Positions 1 to 9,100 of a stretch of DNA of 40,500 bases are shown here, piece by piece. The position numbers were made by a program, and so were the translations under genes. The stretch lies in the NCBI RefSeq assembly GCF_030272615.1, contig NC_081414.1, positions 664,344,938-664,385,437 of the forward strand. The letters run 5' to 3'. The stretch is from Cryptomeria japonica. Its lineage: Eukaryota; Streptophyta; Pinopsida; Cupressales; Cupressaceae. The notes beneath the pieces are model-generated. The model was given only the letters and a program-made list of their open reading frames with translations. It did no database searches and had not been told where the DNA came from. The number at the start of each line of letters is the position of its first letter. Within the stretch, counting starts at the first letter, position 1.

Positions 1-1109
1 ATGGTACCGGGGTAACTGGATCTTCATTATGTATCGGTGGATTTAGAGTAGGTTCATTTGTCAAAATTTCTATTGCCGGTTCAGAGTCTATATACCTTGA
101 AGTTCCTCTGAATTGTTCATCAATCTTTACATTTGTACTCTCAACAATTTTCTGCAATCTCTTATTAAAACATCTATATGTTTTGCTCTTAGATGAATAA
201 CCAAGAAATATTCCTTCATCACTTCTAGGATCAAATTTTCCAATATACTCATCTCTTCCGATATAACATTTACTTCCAAAAATTCTGAAATACTTAAGAG
301 TAGGAGTATTACCAAACCATAGTTCATGAGGGGTCTTATTTGTTCCACCTTTGGTGTGAACTTTGTTAAATGTATAGACCACTGTGCTGACTGCTTCTCT
401 CCAATACACGTGGTAAATTTGCTTCTGATAACATACTTCTTGCTCCATCCAAGATAGTTCTATTTTTCCTTTCAACAACTCCATTCTATTGTGGTGTCCA
501 AGGTGCTGATAGCTATCTTTTGATTCCATTCACTTCACAAAATGTATTAAATTCCTTAGATGTAAATTCACCTCCTTGATCTGATCTTAAACATTTGATT
601 TTCTTACTGGTTTCATTTTCAACCATTGCTTTGAACAATTTGAACTTTCCAAGTGCTTCTAATTTTTCTCTAAGAAAAGTAACCCAACACATTCTAGAAT
701 AGTCATCAATGATTAGCATGAAATATCTATCACCTTGTAAGCTTTTAGTTCTAGCTGGACCACATAAATTAGTGTGAATCAAATCAAGAGCATTATTTGA
801 TTTTTCTTGAATACTTTTGAAACTAGGTCTAACTTGTTTTCCAAATTGACATTCTTTGCATACTGTATTCTAAGGTTTGACAATTTTAGGTAAATCTCTA
901 ACTGCCTTAGTAGTACTGATCTTTACCATGCAATCAAAGTTTACATGACAGATTCTCTTATGCCATAACCAACTTTCATCTATATGTGCAATTAAGCATG
1001 TCTTTTCATTGTTATTCAAATGAAAGATATTACCTCTAGTCTGATTACCGGTTGCAATTTCCAAACCAGTTCTATTCGTGATTTTGCATTTTGCATTTTT
1101 AAATTGTAG
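1..1109 (-). pseudogene. copia GAG-pre-integrase and integrase domains, broken, runs off the left edge
   Basis: The part at about 870-1064 carries the WLWHKRICHVN motif of the GAG-pre-integrase domain. At 513-782 lies the integrase core: LIIDDYSR, then RSDQGGEF holding the second catalytic Asp. The first catalytic Asp, normally in an HTDLCGP context, is Asn here (IHTNLCGP). An in-frame stop sits in the PQxNGVVERKN motif that holds the catalytic Glu. A frameshift near 410 moves the rest of the domain to another frame, where PHELWFGNTP and FGSKCYI, the usual copia integrase C-terminal words, are readable. That frame stays open to position 1. The enzyme would have joined element cDNA to the host genome; this copy cannot. 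Confidence 0.88.
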
Positions 1110-1400
1110 CTAAAATCCTTTCTCAACTAATTGACCAACACTCAAAAGATTATGCTTTAATCCTTCAACATAGTAGACATTGTCAGTGTTATGCTTACCA
1201 TCAAGAGATATTGAACCCTTACCTTTGATTGAACAAGCTTTATCATCTCCAAATCTCACTAAGCCTCCATTGTATTCTTGAAAGTTCAAGAATTTACCTT
1301 TGTCTCCTGTCATATGATGTGAGCATCTTGAATCAATGATCCATTCGTCCTTTACTTCAACTTTAGCTGCCAAGGCCTGTACTACTGGTTGAGCAGTAGG
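1110..1400 (-). pseudogene. copia aspartic protease domain, active site altered
   Basis: The sequence WIIDSRCSHHMTG at about 1343-1305 is the copia protease active site, normally D-S-G-C-S-x-H-M-T-G. Here the Gly after Asp-Ser is Arg, which should stop the enzyme from cutting the polyprotein. Downstream the usual ISLDGKHNTDNVYYVEGLKHNLLS-type region is readable, ending with SVGQLVEKGF and a stop near 1110. It is in frame with the zinc knuckle upstream and with the integrase below 1109. I am sure of the family. The change could be an old mutation or one acquired after insertion. Confidence 0.85.
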
Positions 1401-1589
1401 TGCCGATTGATCTTTTGTTATAGCAACAAAAGCCCATCCATTGTCTGTCAGATCCTCATCAGAATCACTAGTCACACCTTCATCAACAATGTAACAAGAT
1501 TTGTCTTTATTCTTCTTAAATCTGTATATCTGATATTCAGAGTTAGACTTGTATGTTCTTCTAGCTTCTTCTCTTAGTCTAGCATGTCT

Positions 1590-2433
1590 ATCAAGGCATC
1601 TTGAAGCCATATGACCAATCTTATTGCAGTTAAAACATTTAAAGGGTTCTTTACCTTCATACTTACTTCCAACTAGACCTTTAGGCATTTTCCTTGCAAA
1701 TAGTGCTTCAAGTTCCTCAAGTTCTTCATTTTCTTTCCTTCTTTCTTCAAGTTCTCTTGCATAAAAGGTTTTCCATCAGATTTGTCAAATGATGGAGCAG
1801 ATGATGTTGATGCTTTAAAGGCCAAATTTGTCTTTATAGTAGCAACAGGACCAAATTCTTCAATTTCAAAAGTTGAAAGTTTCCCAATCAATGTATCCCT
1901 AGTAACTGATGTATTAGGCATTGTTCTTAACTCATTTATAGTAGTGACTTTCATTTTATATGCTGGTGGAAATCCTCTTAAAACTTTTGAAATAATTTCA
2001 TCCTCACTTTTGAAACAATTTCATTTACTCTTTCCTTAAAAGCAGAAATCCTTTCATCTTCTTCCATTTTCAGATGTTCATACCTGACTCGGAAGCTTTC
2101 AAGTTTTGCAATTTTGACTGTGGAATCTCCTTCATTTAGTGTTTGCAAATGATCCCAAATAGCTTTAGTAGCAGACCTATCTAATAGTCCCATGATTTGT
2201 TGATCTGATAATGCGCTCAAAAGTGCTTCTCTTGCTTTGCAATCATTTTCCTCATCTTTTGTCAAGTTAGCTGGACTGGGCTGACCTGGTACAATAGCAG
2301 TATAACCATTCTTTGTAACTTCCTAGATGTCTTTTCCAATGCAATTTAGATGTGTCTCCATTCTGATCTTCCATATGCCATAGTTGGTTCTATCAAGTTT
2401 AGGACTGTCCTTCCTGAAATAATTAGTAGACAT
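1590..2433 (-). pseudogene. copia gag with CCHC zinc knuckle, frameshifted
   Basis: The ATG at 2433-2431 follows the PBS by about 40 bp and begins MSTNYFRKDSPKLDRTNYG, the usual copia gag opening, followed by IWKIRMETHL. A TAG stop lies at 2325-2323. The UBN2-type gag core (LLSALSDQQIMGLLDRSATK, then AIWDHLQTL) is at about 2265-1978. Frameshifts near 2000 and near 1765 split the frame into three parts. The last part holds the knuckle CFNCNKIGHMASRC (C-x2-C-x4-H-x4-C, 1637-1596), intact. The product would package element RNA into virus-like particles. It is clearly recognisable but broken. Confidence 0.88.
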
Positions 2434-2475
2434 TGGATCTCCTCAAGCTGTTAAACTTCTGCAAAAGAGGACTAA

Positions 2476-2487
2476 GCTCTGATACCA
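2476..2487 (-). other. Primer binding site, initiator-Met tRNA type
   Basis: On the minus strand TGGTATCAGAGC follows the LTR end after a 2-nt spacer. This is the standard complement of the 3' end of plant initiator Met tRNA and is the typical copia primer site. It fixes the LTR boundary and the orientation of the element. Confidence 0.93.
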
Positions 2488-2503
2488 ATTGTTAGGTCTC
2501 AGA

Positions 2504-2539
2504 GACAACTGAGAGGGGGGGGGGGGTGAATCAGTTGTC
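2504..2539. other. Inverted repeat with a 12-G loop in copia LTR U5
   Basis: GACAACTGA at 2504-2512 and its exact complement TCAGTTGTC at 2531-2539 flank a run of 12 G at 2515-2526, near the 3' end of the LTR. As RNA of the element this is a 9-bp stem with a C-rich loop; on the other strand the run is a G tract. Function unknown; the G-run length may be unreliable. Confidence 0.75.
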
Positions 2540-3062
2540 AAATAAATTTAAACCAACTTAATGCTTAATACCGGTAAACCATTTCAACATGCCGGTAGAC
2601 AGTTTTAATAGTTAATTGCTATACCGGTAAGTATTAGTGCATGAAACATAAACACAAAGTCATCCACAACACATAACACCAATATTTGTATGTGGAAATC
2701 CTGTAAGGGAAAAAACCATGGTGGGAAACCTTACCCACAATCAAATGATACTACTGCAGATAGTAAGTGTACATAAATGGGGTCTACACATGCAAAAAGG
2801 CCAACAGCCTAGAGCTCACTGCTCAATCACAAAATGGGAGTCACACTGACTACAGTTGGATGGTTAAATCCAATAAGAATGTACTGCACAAAATAGCATC
2901 TTCATATGCTAGATTCAGTACCGGTGTAATGCTGATATGCTTCCACAAAAACCAAGCTTCACCTTCAAATGATGTCTTCGTGTATAGCTCTGCTTAAACT
3001 CACATATACCTTCCCACAATCCTTTTTCACATTCCACATTTGATCTTACAAATAAGATCTTA

Positions 3063-3070
3063 AATTTATA
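3063..3070 (-). promoter_or_regulatory. Candidate TATA box of the copia LTR
   Basis: TATAAATT reads on the minus strand in the middle of the LTR, about 460 bp from its start, where an LTR promoter is expected. Sequence match only; the LTR is AT-rich, so chance is possible. Confidence 0.45.
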
Positions 3071-3529
3071 ACATAACCTAAGACCAATTTTAGTAGGTTG
3101 GCTCTACAAGATATTACAATAAAAACATTTTACAAACAATATAATATCTGATGCAATAACTGATTGAACATGTCATCTTAATGCATTTATAACAATAATT
3201 AATCATCTCTATAGCGTGCCATGTTGATCTGGAAAAGATAAACCTGCCAGTGTAACCCTAGAACTATTTGCCAGTAACAACAAATATGCAACTATGAATA
3301 TACCAATGATTAAAACTCTAGGACGAGATGTCCAAACGGTGTCTTCGACATAACCATGTGTCTTTCATGCCATTCCAAGTGTCGGTGATCATTATATCTT
3401 GCCGGTGTGCCATATACCAGTAACTGTGCAATAGTTACTTGCTTGTCGGTGAATACTGTTGGATCTCCAAAGTGCTAGTGTTTTAGTAGGTGTTGACATC
3501 AATGACAAAACCATATCAAAATGCCAACA

Positions 3530-3856
3530 AGTTTATCTTCACTCATCGTATCTTGATCCATCAAGTTCAAGATCAATTTTATCTTTGCTCATTGTGTCTA
3601 GTTCAATCAAGTTCTAGATCAGTAAGATCCACTTCTTGATCAATCAAGTTCAAGGTTGATATCTTTGCTCTCTATCGTTCCTAGTTCAATCAATTTTGGG
3701 ATCGATATCACTTTAATCAACTCTGTTCAGCTTCATCGCTTCAAATCAAGCTAAACACCTCGCTCTTCATCTGGTTCGTGATTAATGAAGTTCAGAACTA
3801 GTATCTCCTATACATCAACTATTCTTTGAACCAATGCACTGCTCGCACATTAATTC
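3530..3856. other. Gene-free stretch with short CAATCAAGTTC-like words
   Basis: No reading frame of note. The words TCAAGTTCAAGATC, TCAATCAAGTTCTAGATC and CAATCAAGTTCAAGG recur loosely. Because a polypurine tract and LTR start follow at 3857-3870, this is probably the tail of the internal region of an older Tat-like element, cut on its left by the copia insertion (inference). Confidence 0.4.
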
Positions 3857-3869
3857 AAAGAGGGTCAAA
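3857..3869 (+). other. Polypurine tract of an older Tat-like element
   Basis: AAAGAGGGTCAAA directly precedes TGTAATACCC. The same layout occurs in the inner element (AAAGAGGGGCAAA then TGTAG) and the outer one (AAAAAGGGGCAAA then TGCAG). This is the primer for plus-strand DNA synthesis next to a 3' LTR. Confidence 0.6.
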
Positions 3870-4720
3870 TGTAATACCCTAAAAATGGTCATCTAAACCA
3901 TGAGCCCCTAATCTCGACAACATCACCAAGGTCCTAACCAAAGGCAATTAAATAAATCTTGAGCACACAATTAATTTCTAAAATCACCAATGTCACATGG
4001 GAAATCAATTACTCAATATTAATTAAAAGTTTATTTAATTAATTAAATCATTCCAACAAAATCATTTTTAAACAATTATCCTATTTATTTTATTGAATAT
4101 CCTAGCATATTTAATTAAAAAAATCAATTTGCCATTAAATCTTTAAAAAAAAGAATTAAAAATTTGAGAAAATAAATCAATTGGAGATCATCTTGAAAAA
4201 CAAATTAAAAATTGATAAATAATCTCAAAGAAAGCAATTAAAATAATTAAATATTAAAATTGAATGAAATAGAGAATAAATCAATTTTTTCCTGATTTTA
4301 TCTTAATTTTAGTTCAATTTCCTTTAAAACTGAGAAAAGCATCCAATCACATCAATTCATTTGGATTGTGCTTCCTCTTGGAAAATATTGACCACTCATC
4401 ATCATTTGATCTCAGTCGTTGGTTTCTTTTTGAATTTTCTATAAACTCAAGCTCTCATCTCTCATTCAAAAGATCCTGGAGAATATATTGTTATTATGTT
4501 GTTTTTCTCTAGGTTCATTGAGAATTTGCATTGAAATATTGCATATTAGTTATTTCATATTTCTTAAATCATTTAGCTTAAATATTCATATATTGCTTAA
4601 ATCATGTTAGATTAATCTTGCATATCTAGCTTAAATCTTGCATCCATTTAGCTCATATTCATGCTCATATAGATTTAAAAATCCTTTGTTTAGGTGTTGT
4701 CTAGTCACTGGATAACTTAG
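3870..4720 (+). repeat. Old Tat-related LTR (probably a 3' LTR), end uncertain
   Basis: The start TGTAATACCCTAAAAATGG resembles the outer LTR start TGTAGACACCTAAAAATGT. It is followed by the same kind of ATTTAATTAATTAA-rich U3 and by a TATA-like TATAAACT at 4440-4447. By analogy with the outer LTR, which ends about 275 bp after its TATA box, this one should end near 4720, but I cannot fix the end. No second copy is in the window. Confidence 0.5.
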
Positions 4721-4833
4721 GAATCTGAGAGCAATCTAAACTCGCATCTACTAGAAGGCAATGGGTCACTTTGTAATGGTTTATTATCATTGATTATTGT
4801 TTTACTAACCATGCATCTAATGACTTAATTGAA

Positions 4834-5268
4834 GTGTTGTGTATTCCAGATACAGATACATGTCCATTTTTTACACACAGCTTGAATCAAAATTATAACC
4901 TATTCTCTGGTAGATGTTACACATGCAATAAGTACGATCATAAAGCTAATCAATATAGATATCTAGTTATGAATCAAAATAGATATAATCAATTTAGAGG
5001 AAGATATTATACATGCAATAATTTTGGACACAAAGCTAAACAGTGCATGTGAAGACAAAATTCGGTAAACATCAAGTGTTACAACTGCAACAAATCTGGA
5101 CACATAGAAAGAGAAAGGAAAAGAATTGAGGTTCATAATCCAATCAAACCAACAAAGAAGATCAGTGTGGAGGATGTGAAAGTTGAGATGAAGAAGATTT
5201 GGAGAAAGAAAGAGATTGTAGATGTGTTAGCACCTAGTTCTGATGTAGGCACCTCATCCAAAAACTAA
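4834..5268 (+). pseudogene. Relic with three damaged zinc knuckles (gag nucleocapsid-like)
   Basis: One frame, with a TGA at 5050-5052, encodes three knuckle-like units: CYTCNKYDHKANQY (last Cys is Tyr), YYTCNNFGHKAKQC (first Cys is Tyr) and CYNCNKSGHIERER (last Cys is Arg). Each is one change away from C-x2-C-x4-H-x4-C, so three intact knuckles probably existed once. A Lys-rich tail follows to the TAA at 5266-5268. Such repeated knuckles occur in retroelement gag proteins and some cellular RNA-binding proteins; I favour gag because of the setting. No partner domains are recognisable nearby. Confidence 0.55.
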
Positions 5269-5614
5269 ATAGTCTATGGTTTTGGCCCAAGGGGAGAAAT
5301 AAAAAAGATATCATATCCTTGTCCCCTGCCAAAGAGTGTAAGACAGTAATACCGATAGAGCAAAAAGTGTGAAGTCCGATGAAGCATATCAAAGTTATAA
5401 CTCATCATGAATTCCAACATGTTATTACGAAATTCAAGGAAGTGAATGACAAATTATATGTATTTAATGTGATACAATGGTTGAAAGGTCAAAAGGAGAA
5501 CTCCTCATCAAAATTCATTTTACCATGAATTAAAGAAGCATTGAAAACATTGAAAGCAATAAAGGTGTTTAGGGTTTCTCCGATGAAATTGATTAGGGTT
5601 AATAATCCGTTGAA
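5269..5614. other. No recognisable gene
   Basis: Short blocked frames only. It lies between two decayed coding relics that read in the same direction, so it is likely worn-out coding or spacer sequence of the same element (inference). Confidence 0.4.
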
Positions 5615-6291
5615 TTGGAGATCATGACTACCCTTTTTGTAATTTATGTTACATCTAAGCCTCATCCACTGTTTGAAAAGACTCCTTATGAAGCAATGGA
5701 AACTGATTCAACTAGGGAGTTCTCAAACATACCCATTGGTGTGGTTCTAGCAGAAGATATCCGATCCTTTATCCATGTCAAGCTAGAGGAGTTCAATCAT
5801 CACAAGAAAATGCTGAAGTTTTGGACTAATAAAATGATTAACGAGCATGGTGAGGTAAGACCTGAATTTACAAACCTAACTAAGAAGAGACAAGAGACAT
5901 GAACAATTTTCCAGAATTTTGCTATGATAACAAGTGGGTTAGGATAGCTATGAGTAGATTCCATGATGAATTTATTTGGTTAGATCAAACTTGTCATATT
6001 ACTAAAGGTGTAATGAAAGCAATTACCAGAATGAGTGATTTTGGAGAGATTCTTGGTCCAAAATCTGCCAAGAATAAGTATGTCATGGATTTAACTAGTG
6101 CAACCTTTGACAAGAGATCTCTGGTGATTGATTTTTTCTGGAACCTGACAGTTAATTATTTATCAATGATGGTCGGAAACAAGATTTATTTCACCAATAG
6201 GGAAAACTCCATTTCGGTCATGGTAGTAAATATGACGTATGAAATGAGAGAGCTAAATAAGGATTTTGATCTCTATGATATCTTGTGGTAG
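5615..6291 (+). pseudogene. Unrecognised decayed coding relic (two overlapping frames)
   Basis: Two open stretches, 5615-5902 and 5899-6291, overlap by ATGA in different frames. Their composition is protein-like rather than random. The second, 130 residues, contains FIWLDQTCHITKGVMKAITR, then KNKYVMDLTSATFDKRSL. I do not recognise the family. The style is like extra N-terminal ORFs of plant retroelements in which a phrase of the type 'ITK..M.AITG' recurs, but that is memory of a pattern and not proof. It could be one frameshifted gene or two small ones. Stops follow every few dozen codons after 6291. Confidence 0.35.
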
Positions 6292-6763
6292 TGGTTCCTA
6301 GAGAATTTTGTGCAATGCAGAAAGAAGTACTTGTTCAAATTCAGAACCCTAGCCCTGTGTATTTTATTTTACTTTTTACAAGAGCTACTCGATCGAGGAA
6401 GGATTTTCTAGTCTCTAGATATGCCAACAGCTCATCAGATTGCTAAGAAGTTAAATGAGCTCATCAATAATAGCACAAGAGAAGATGCATTCATAACCTT
6501 CTTCCACCCTTCTTCTCCATTTTCCAATTGAACATGTAGAGAACAAAAAGGATACTAAAGGAGATAGTTGTCAAGTACAAGGATGACATCACTTTTGTAC
6601 TTACAACCGACAAATGCTACATGGAGGTAGTTGTGTTGAGGAAGGTTTAGATCCCTCCATTCAGATATGAAGTTACCCAGGAGATGCTTGAAGGAGCAAC
6701 TCAAGTTCTATTGCAGAGTTTGATTGATAAATTGCAACAACGATTTGGCACCATGATGAGAAG
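6292..6763. other. No intact gene; possible decayed continuation
   Basis: Short frames broken by many stops continue in the same direction as the relic before. The stretch ends exactly where the outer Tat element begins (AGAAG then TGTAGAC), so it is probably the flank cut by that insertion. Confidence 0.4.
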
Positions 6764-7910
6764 TGTAGACACCTAAAAATGTCTTGTTGATCATGTGCTA
6801 ATTATTCGTCTGATTGATTAAATAATTCTTTAATTCTTTAATTAAGTTAATTAATTTTATTCTTCTAATTTCATATTTCCTTATAATCTTACTAATTATT
6901 CTATTTCTTATTTATCATTATTTAATCATTTTAACCATTTTCTAATATTAATTAAATATTTATTATTTAATTAATTATGATTAATTCCTCAATTTAAATA
7001 ATCTTTATTATTTAAATAAATTACTTCTAAATTCTATTTCTATCTCTAATCAATTAATCATTCAACCCTTTTCTAAATATTAATTAAATATCTATTATTT
7101 AATTAATTATGATTTAATCTTTTAATTTAAATAATCTATTATTTAATTAAATTCCATTTCTAAATAATTAAATAGTTTCTTTAAATTATTTTAAATAGCT
7201 AATTAATTCTTCTAATTTCTTCTAAATTCAAATACATGTGCATGATTTCAAAAATCAAATTCAAGTTCTAAATATATTCAAATACTAAATTGAATATAAA
7301 ATAAACTCAGTTATTTGAATTAAATCTCATGCAAAGATTAAATTGAAAATCTAAATTAAAGTGCAAGCACATGCTAAATTAATTAATTAATCATTTATCT
7401 CTCTAATCTCTATTTCCATCTTCTAGTTAGCTTTGCCATCTTCTTAATTTCCTCCAATCATTCTTTTTCTTCCTTTAGTTAGCTTTTTCTCAATCAGTTG
7501 ACTTAATTAATCTATTCAATCTATTTAGTTTCACCTCTAAATCAACAGTTCAAATATCAATTTTCATGTGAGCTCACCTGAGTTCCACCTCTTGATAAAT
7601 TTATTCCACCTTTCAATCAATCTTCTCCAAAAATCTATAAATTGAGCGTTCAATCTCCATTTTCAGCAATCATGAACTTTGAATCTTTGTGTCAATTACA
7701 AGTTGCCAGTGCAATATCTAAGAGCCACCATACCACAAAGAGGAGAGGAGCAATGGAAGCCATCATGCACAATAGGGATTTTTATATTATTTAATTTTAG
7801 TCTATTTTGCATCTATTTCATTGGTTTTGTGTTCGAATTGCTTAGATAGTTAAGGGATTCATGATTTTCCTTATTTCCTATTTAGCAATGATGAATTTGA
7901 GCATAGCACA
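6764..7910 (+). repeat. 5' LTR of the outer element
   Basis: Starts TGTAGACACCTAAAAATG and ends GCATAGCACA, 3 nt before the PBS, giving 1147 bp. U3 is very rich in ATTTAATTAAT. The first 350 bp reappear at 39986-40345 in the same orientation, which confirms the left boundary. Confidence 0.88.
7636..7643 (+). promoter_or_regulatory. Candidate TATA box of the outer LTR
   Basis: TATAAATT about 275 bp before the LTR end, at the switch from AT-rich U3 to more mixed sequence, is where an LTR promoter is expected. The inner LTR has TATAAATAG at a similar relative place. Confidence 0.5.
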
Positions 7911-7913
7911 TTT

Positions 7914-7931
7914 TGGTGAACCCGACGTGAA
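7914..7931 (+). other. Primer binding site of the outer element
   Basis: TGGTGAACCCGACGTGAA follows the LTR after 3 nt. The identical 18 nt stand at the same place in the inner element (37931-37948, minus strand). It begins TGG as a tRNA CCA complement must, but I could not match it to a plant tRNA I know. Confidence 0.8.
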
Positions 7932-8036
7932 CAACAACTAATTAACCTTCTTTGTTTTTTGTGTTATTTTTGCAGATCATATAGATTTTTTCCCTTTTTA
8001 ACAGGTTTTGCATGAATTTCAAAAAAGATCTCTTTG

Positions 8037-8212
8037 TCACGCATTCACAGTTGCATCATTATGCAATTGAATAGATAGGACTATGCAATTGAATAGACAA
8101 GGTTACACATTCGTGCAAAACCCATCACATAATCACCCTTACAGGATCACGCAAATGCTAACACAGGATTACGCAATCGCTCTGATACTGTCACACATTC
8201 GTTTTGAATATT
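8037..8212 (+). repeat. 22-bp periodic array, 8 units, core TCACRCAWTC
   Basis: Eight units of exactly 22 bp start at 8037, 8059, 8081, 8103, 8125, 8147, 8169 and 8191. The first 10 bases of each are conserved (TCACGCATTC, TTATGCAATT, TTACACATTC, TTACGCAATC and so on), mostly with C/T changes at positions 2 and 4 and A/G at 5. The other 12 bases vary, with AGGA at the end of several units. It lies 106 bp after the PBS. Confidence 0.88.
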
Positions 8213-8620
8213 TTTGTTCTGATAATTCCATTTTTATTCCTTTTCTGTTCTCTGATCTGTTTATTTCTGCATGAAATTGAGTAAATCTGGAAACAAATTA
8301 TTTTTATTACATGTTTTTATAACAGTTTATGGCACGTAAGGTACAATTCAGGATTTCAGGTGCCAGAAGGACAAAGGAGCAAAGAAGATAGGCCAAACAC
8401 CATCAGAGAATTCTCAAAGAAAAAAAGAAGTACAAGATTTGGAAGACCAATGAGCTATCGACAGGTACAATAGCTTAGTTCTCTCATATCGGGTGAAATA
8501 TGATTTGGTTAACATTGAATGGATGATGAGAGACCTAGCTAGAGCCTCACAATCTGTTTTGCAGGTTTCTGATCAAAATTAGCTTCAATACTTATTTTTT
8601 TTGTGTTATCTGCCTGTGTA
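8213..8620. other. Leader spacer between the two 22-bp arrays
   Basis: No gene. Contains a GTAAGG at 8336-8341 and a pyrimidine-rich TTTTGCAG ending at 8564 that look like splice signals, but nothing proves splicing. Confidence 0.4.
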
Positions 8621-8752
8621 TCATGCAATCGATCTATTAGGATCACACATTCGCTCTATTAGGATCACACAATCAATTGGACATAATTATGCAATCACCT
8701 ATGCAGGGTCACACAATCGCGCAGATATCATCACACATTCATTTTTGTTAGA
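8621..8752 (+). repeat. Second 22-bp periodic array, 6 units, same core
   Basis: Six units of exactly 22 bp start at 8621, 8643, 8665, 8687, 8709 and 8731. Cores: TCATGCAATC, TCACACATTC, TCACACAATC, TTATGCAATC, TCACACAATC, TCACACATTC. The final unit of this array and of the first share TCACACATTC followed by a T-rich stretch, so one array may be a diverged copy of the other. Confidence 0.88.
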
Positions 8753-8868
8753 TTTGGGTTCTCTACCTTCTGTTGATTTGATTTTACTACTAATCATCTG
8801 TTTGCAGTCTGTGGTAAGTTTACAGAAAGGATCAGATTAGTATTAGATCAATTGCACTCATGCTCTCA

Positions 8869-9100
8869 CACTTCATTTTTTGGGCTTAAAATTAACATTG
8901 GTTAAAATTGACATGCATGTATAACACTTCAATTTGGCCTTAGAATCAACATTGGTTAAAATTGACATGCATGTATAACACTTCAATTTGGGCTTAAAAT
9001 CAACAATGGTTAAAATTGACATGCATGCCATCACATTTCAGTTTGGTGTTTAAAATTGACATGTACATGTGTATTCAACACCTCAATTTGGGCTTTAAAA
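8869..9100 (+). repeat. About 54-bp tandem repeat, 4-5 units
   Basis: The phrase CACTTCAATTTGGGCTTAAA, followed by TTAAAATTGACATGCATG, recurs with starts at 8869, 8925, 8979, 9032 and 9079 (steps 56, 54, 53, 47). Units decay toward the right. No coding. Confidence 0.85.

Larger units (their letters stand above)
1..3529 (-). mobile_element. Ty1-copia retrotransposon, 5' part (left edge truncated)
   Basis: Reading on the minus strand the order is LTR (3529-2490), a primer binding site matching initiator Met tRNA, gag, zinc knuckle, protease, GAG-pre-integrase and integrase. Integrase before RT is the copia order; RT, RNase H and the 3' LTR would lie left of position 1. Several stops and at least three frameshifts, plus lost catalytic residues, show a non-autonomous, decayed copy. 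The only end in view is the 5' LTR end at 3529, so a target duplication cannot be checked. Confidence 0.92.
2490..3529 (-). repeat. 5' LTR of the copia element
   Basis: On the minus strand the repeat starts TGTTGGCATTTTGATATGG and ends GAGACCTAACA, right next to the PBS, giving 1040 bp with TG...CA ends. ACCGGT or GCCGGT words are scattered through it. The partner LTR is outside the window, so the right boundary at 3529 rests on the TG start only. Confidence 0.8.

Noticed and set aside
127-348. 73-codon minus-strand ORF
   Set aside because: It is a wrong-frame reading; the frame beside it gives the recognisable copia integrase C-terminal region.
3530-3856. Loose CAATCAAGTTC repeats as a tandem array
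   Set aside because: Spacing is irregular and units are too diverged to define a period.
7914-7931. Possible tRNA gene at the PBS
   Set aside because: No cloverleaf around either PBS; only the 18-nt primer site is present.
8037-8752. Regular repeats with variable spacers resembling a CRISPR array
   Set aside because: Repeats of 10 bp with 12-bp spacers are far too short, cores vary, there are no cas genes and the setting is a plant retrotransposon.
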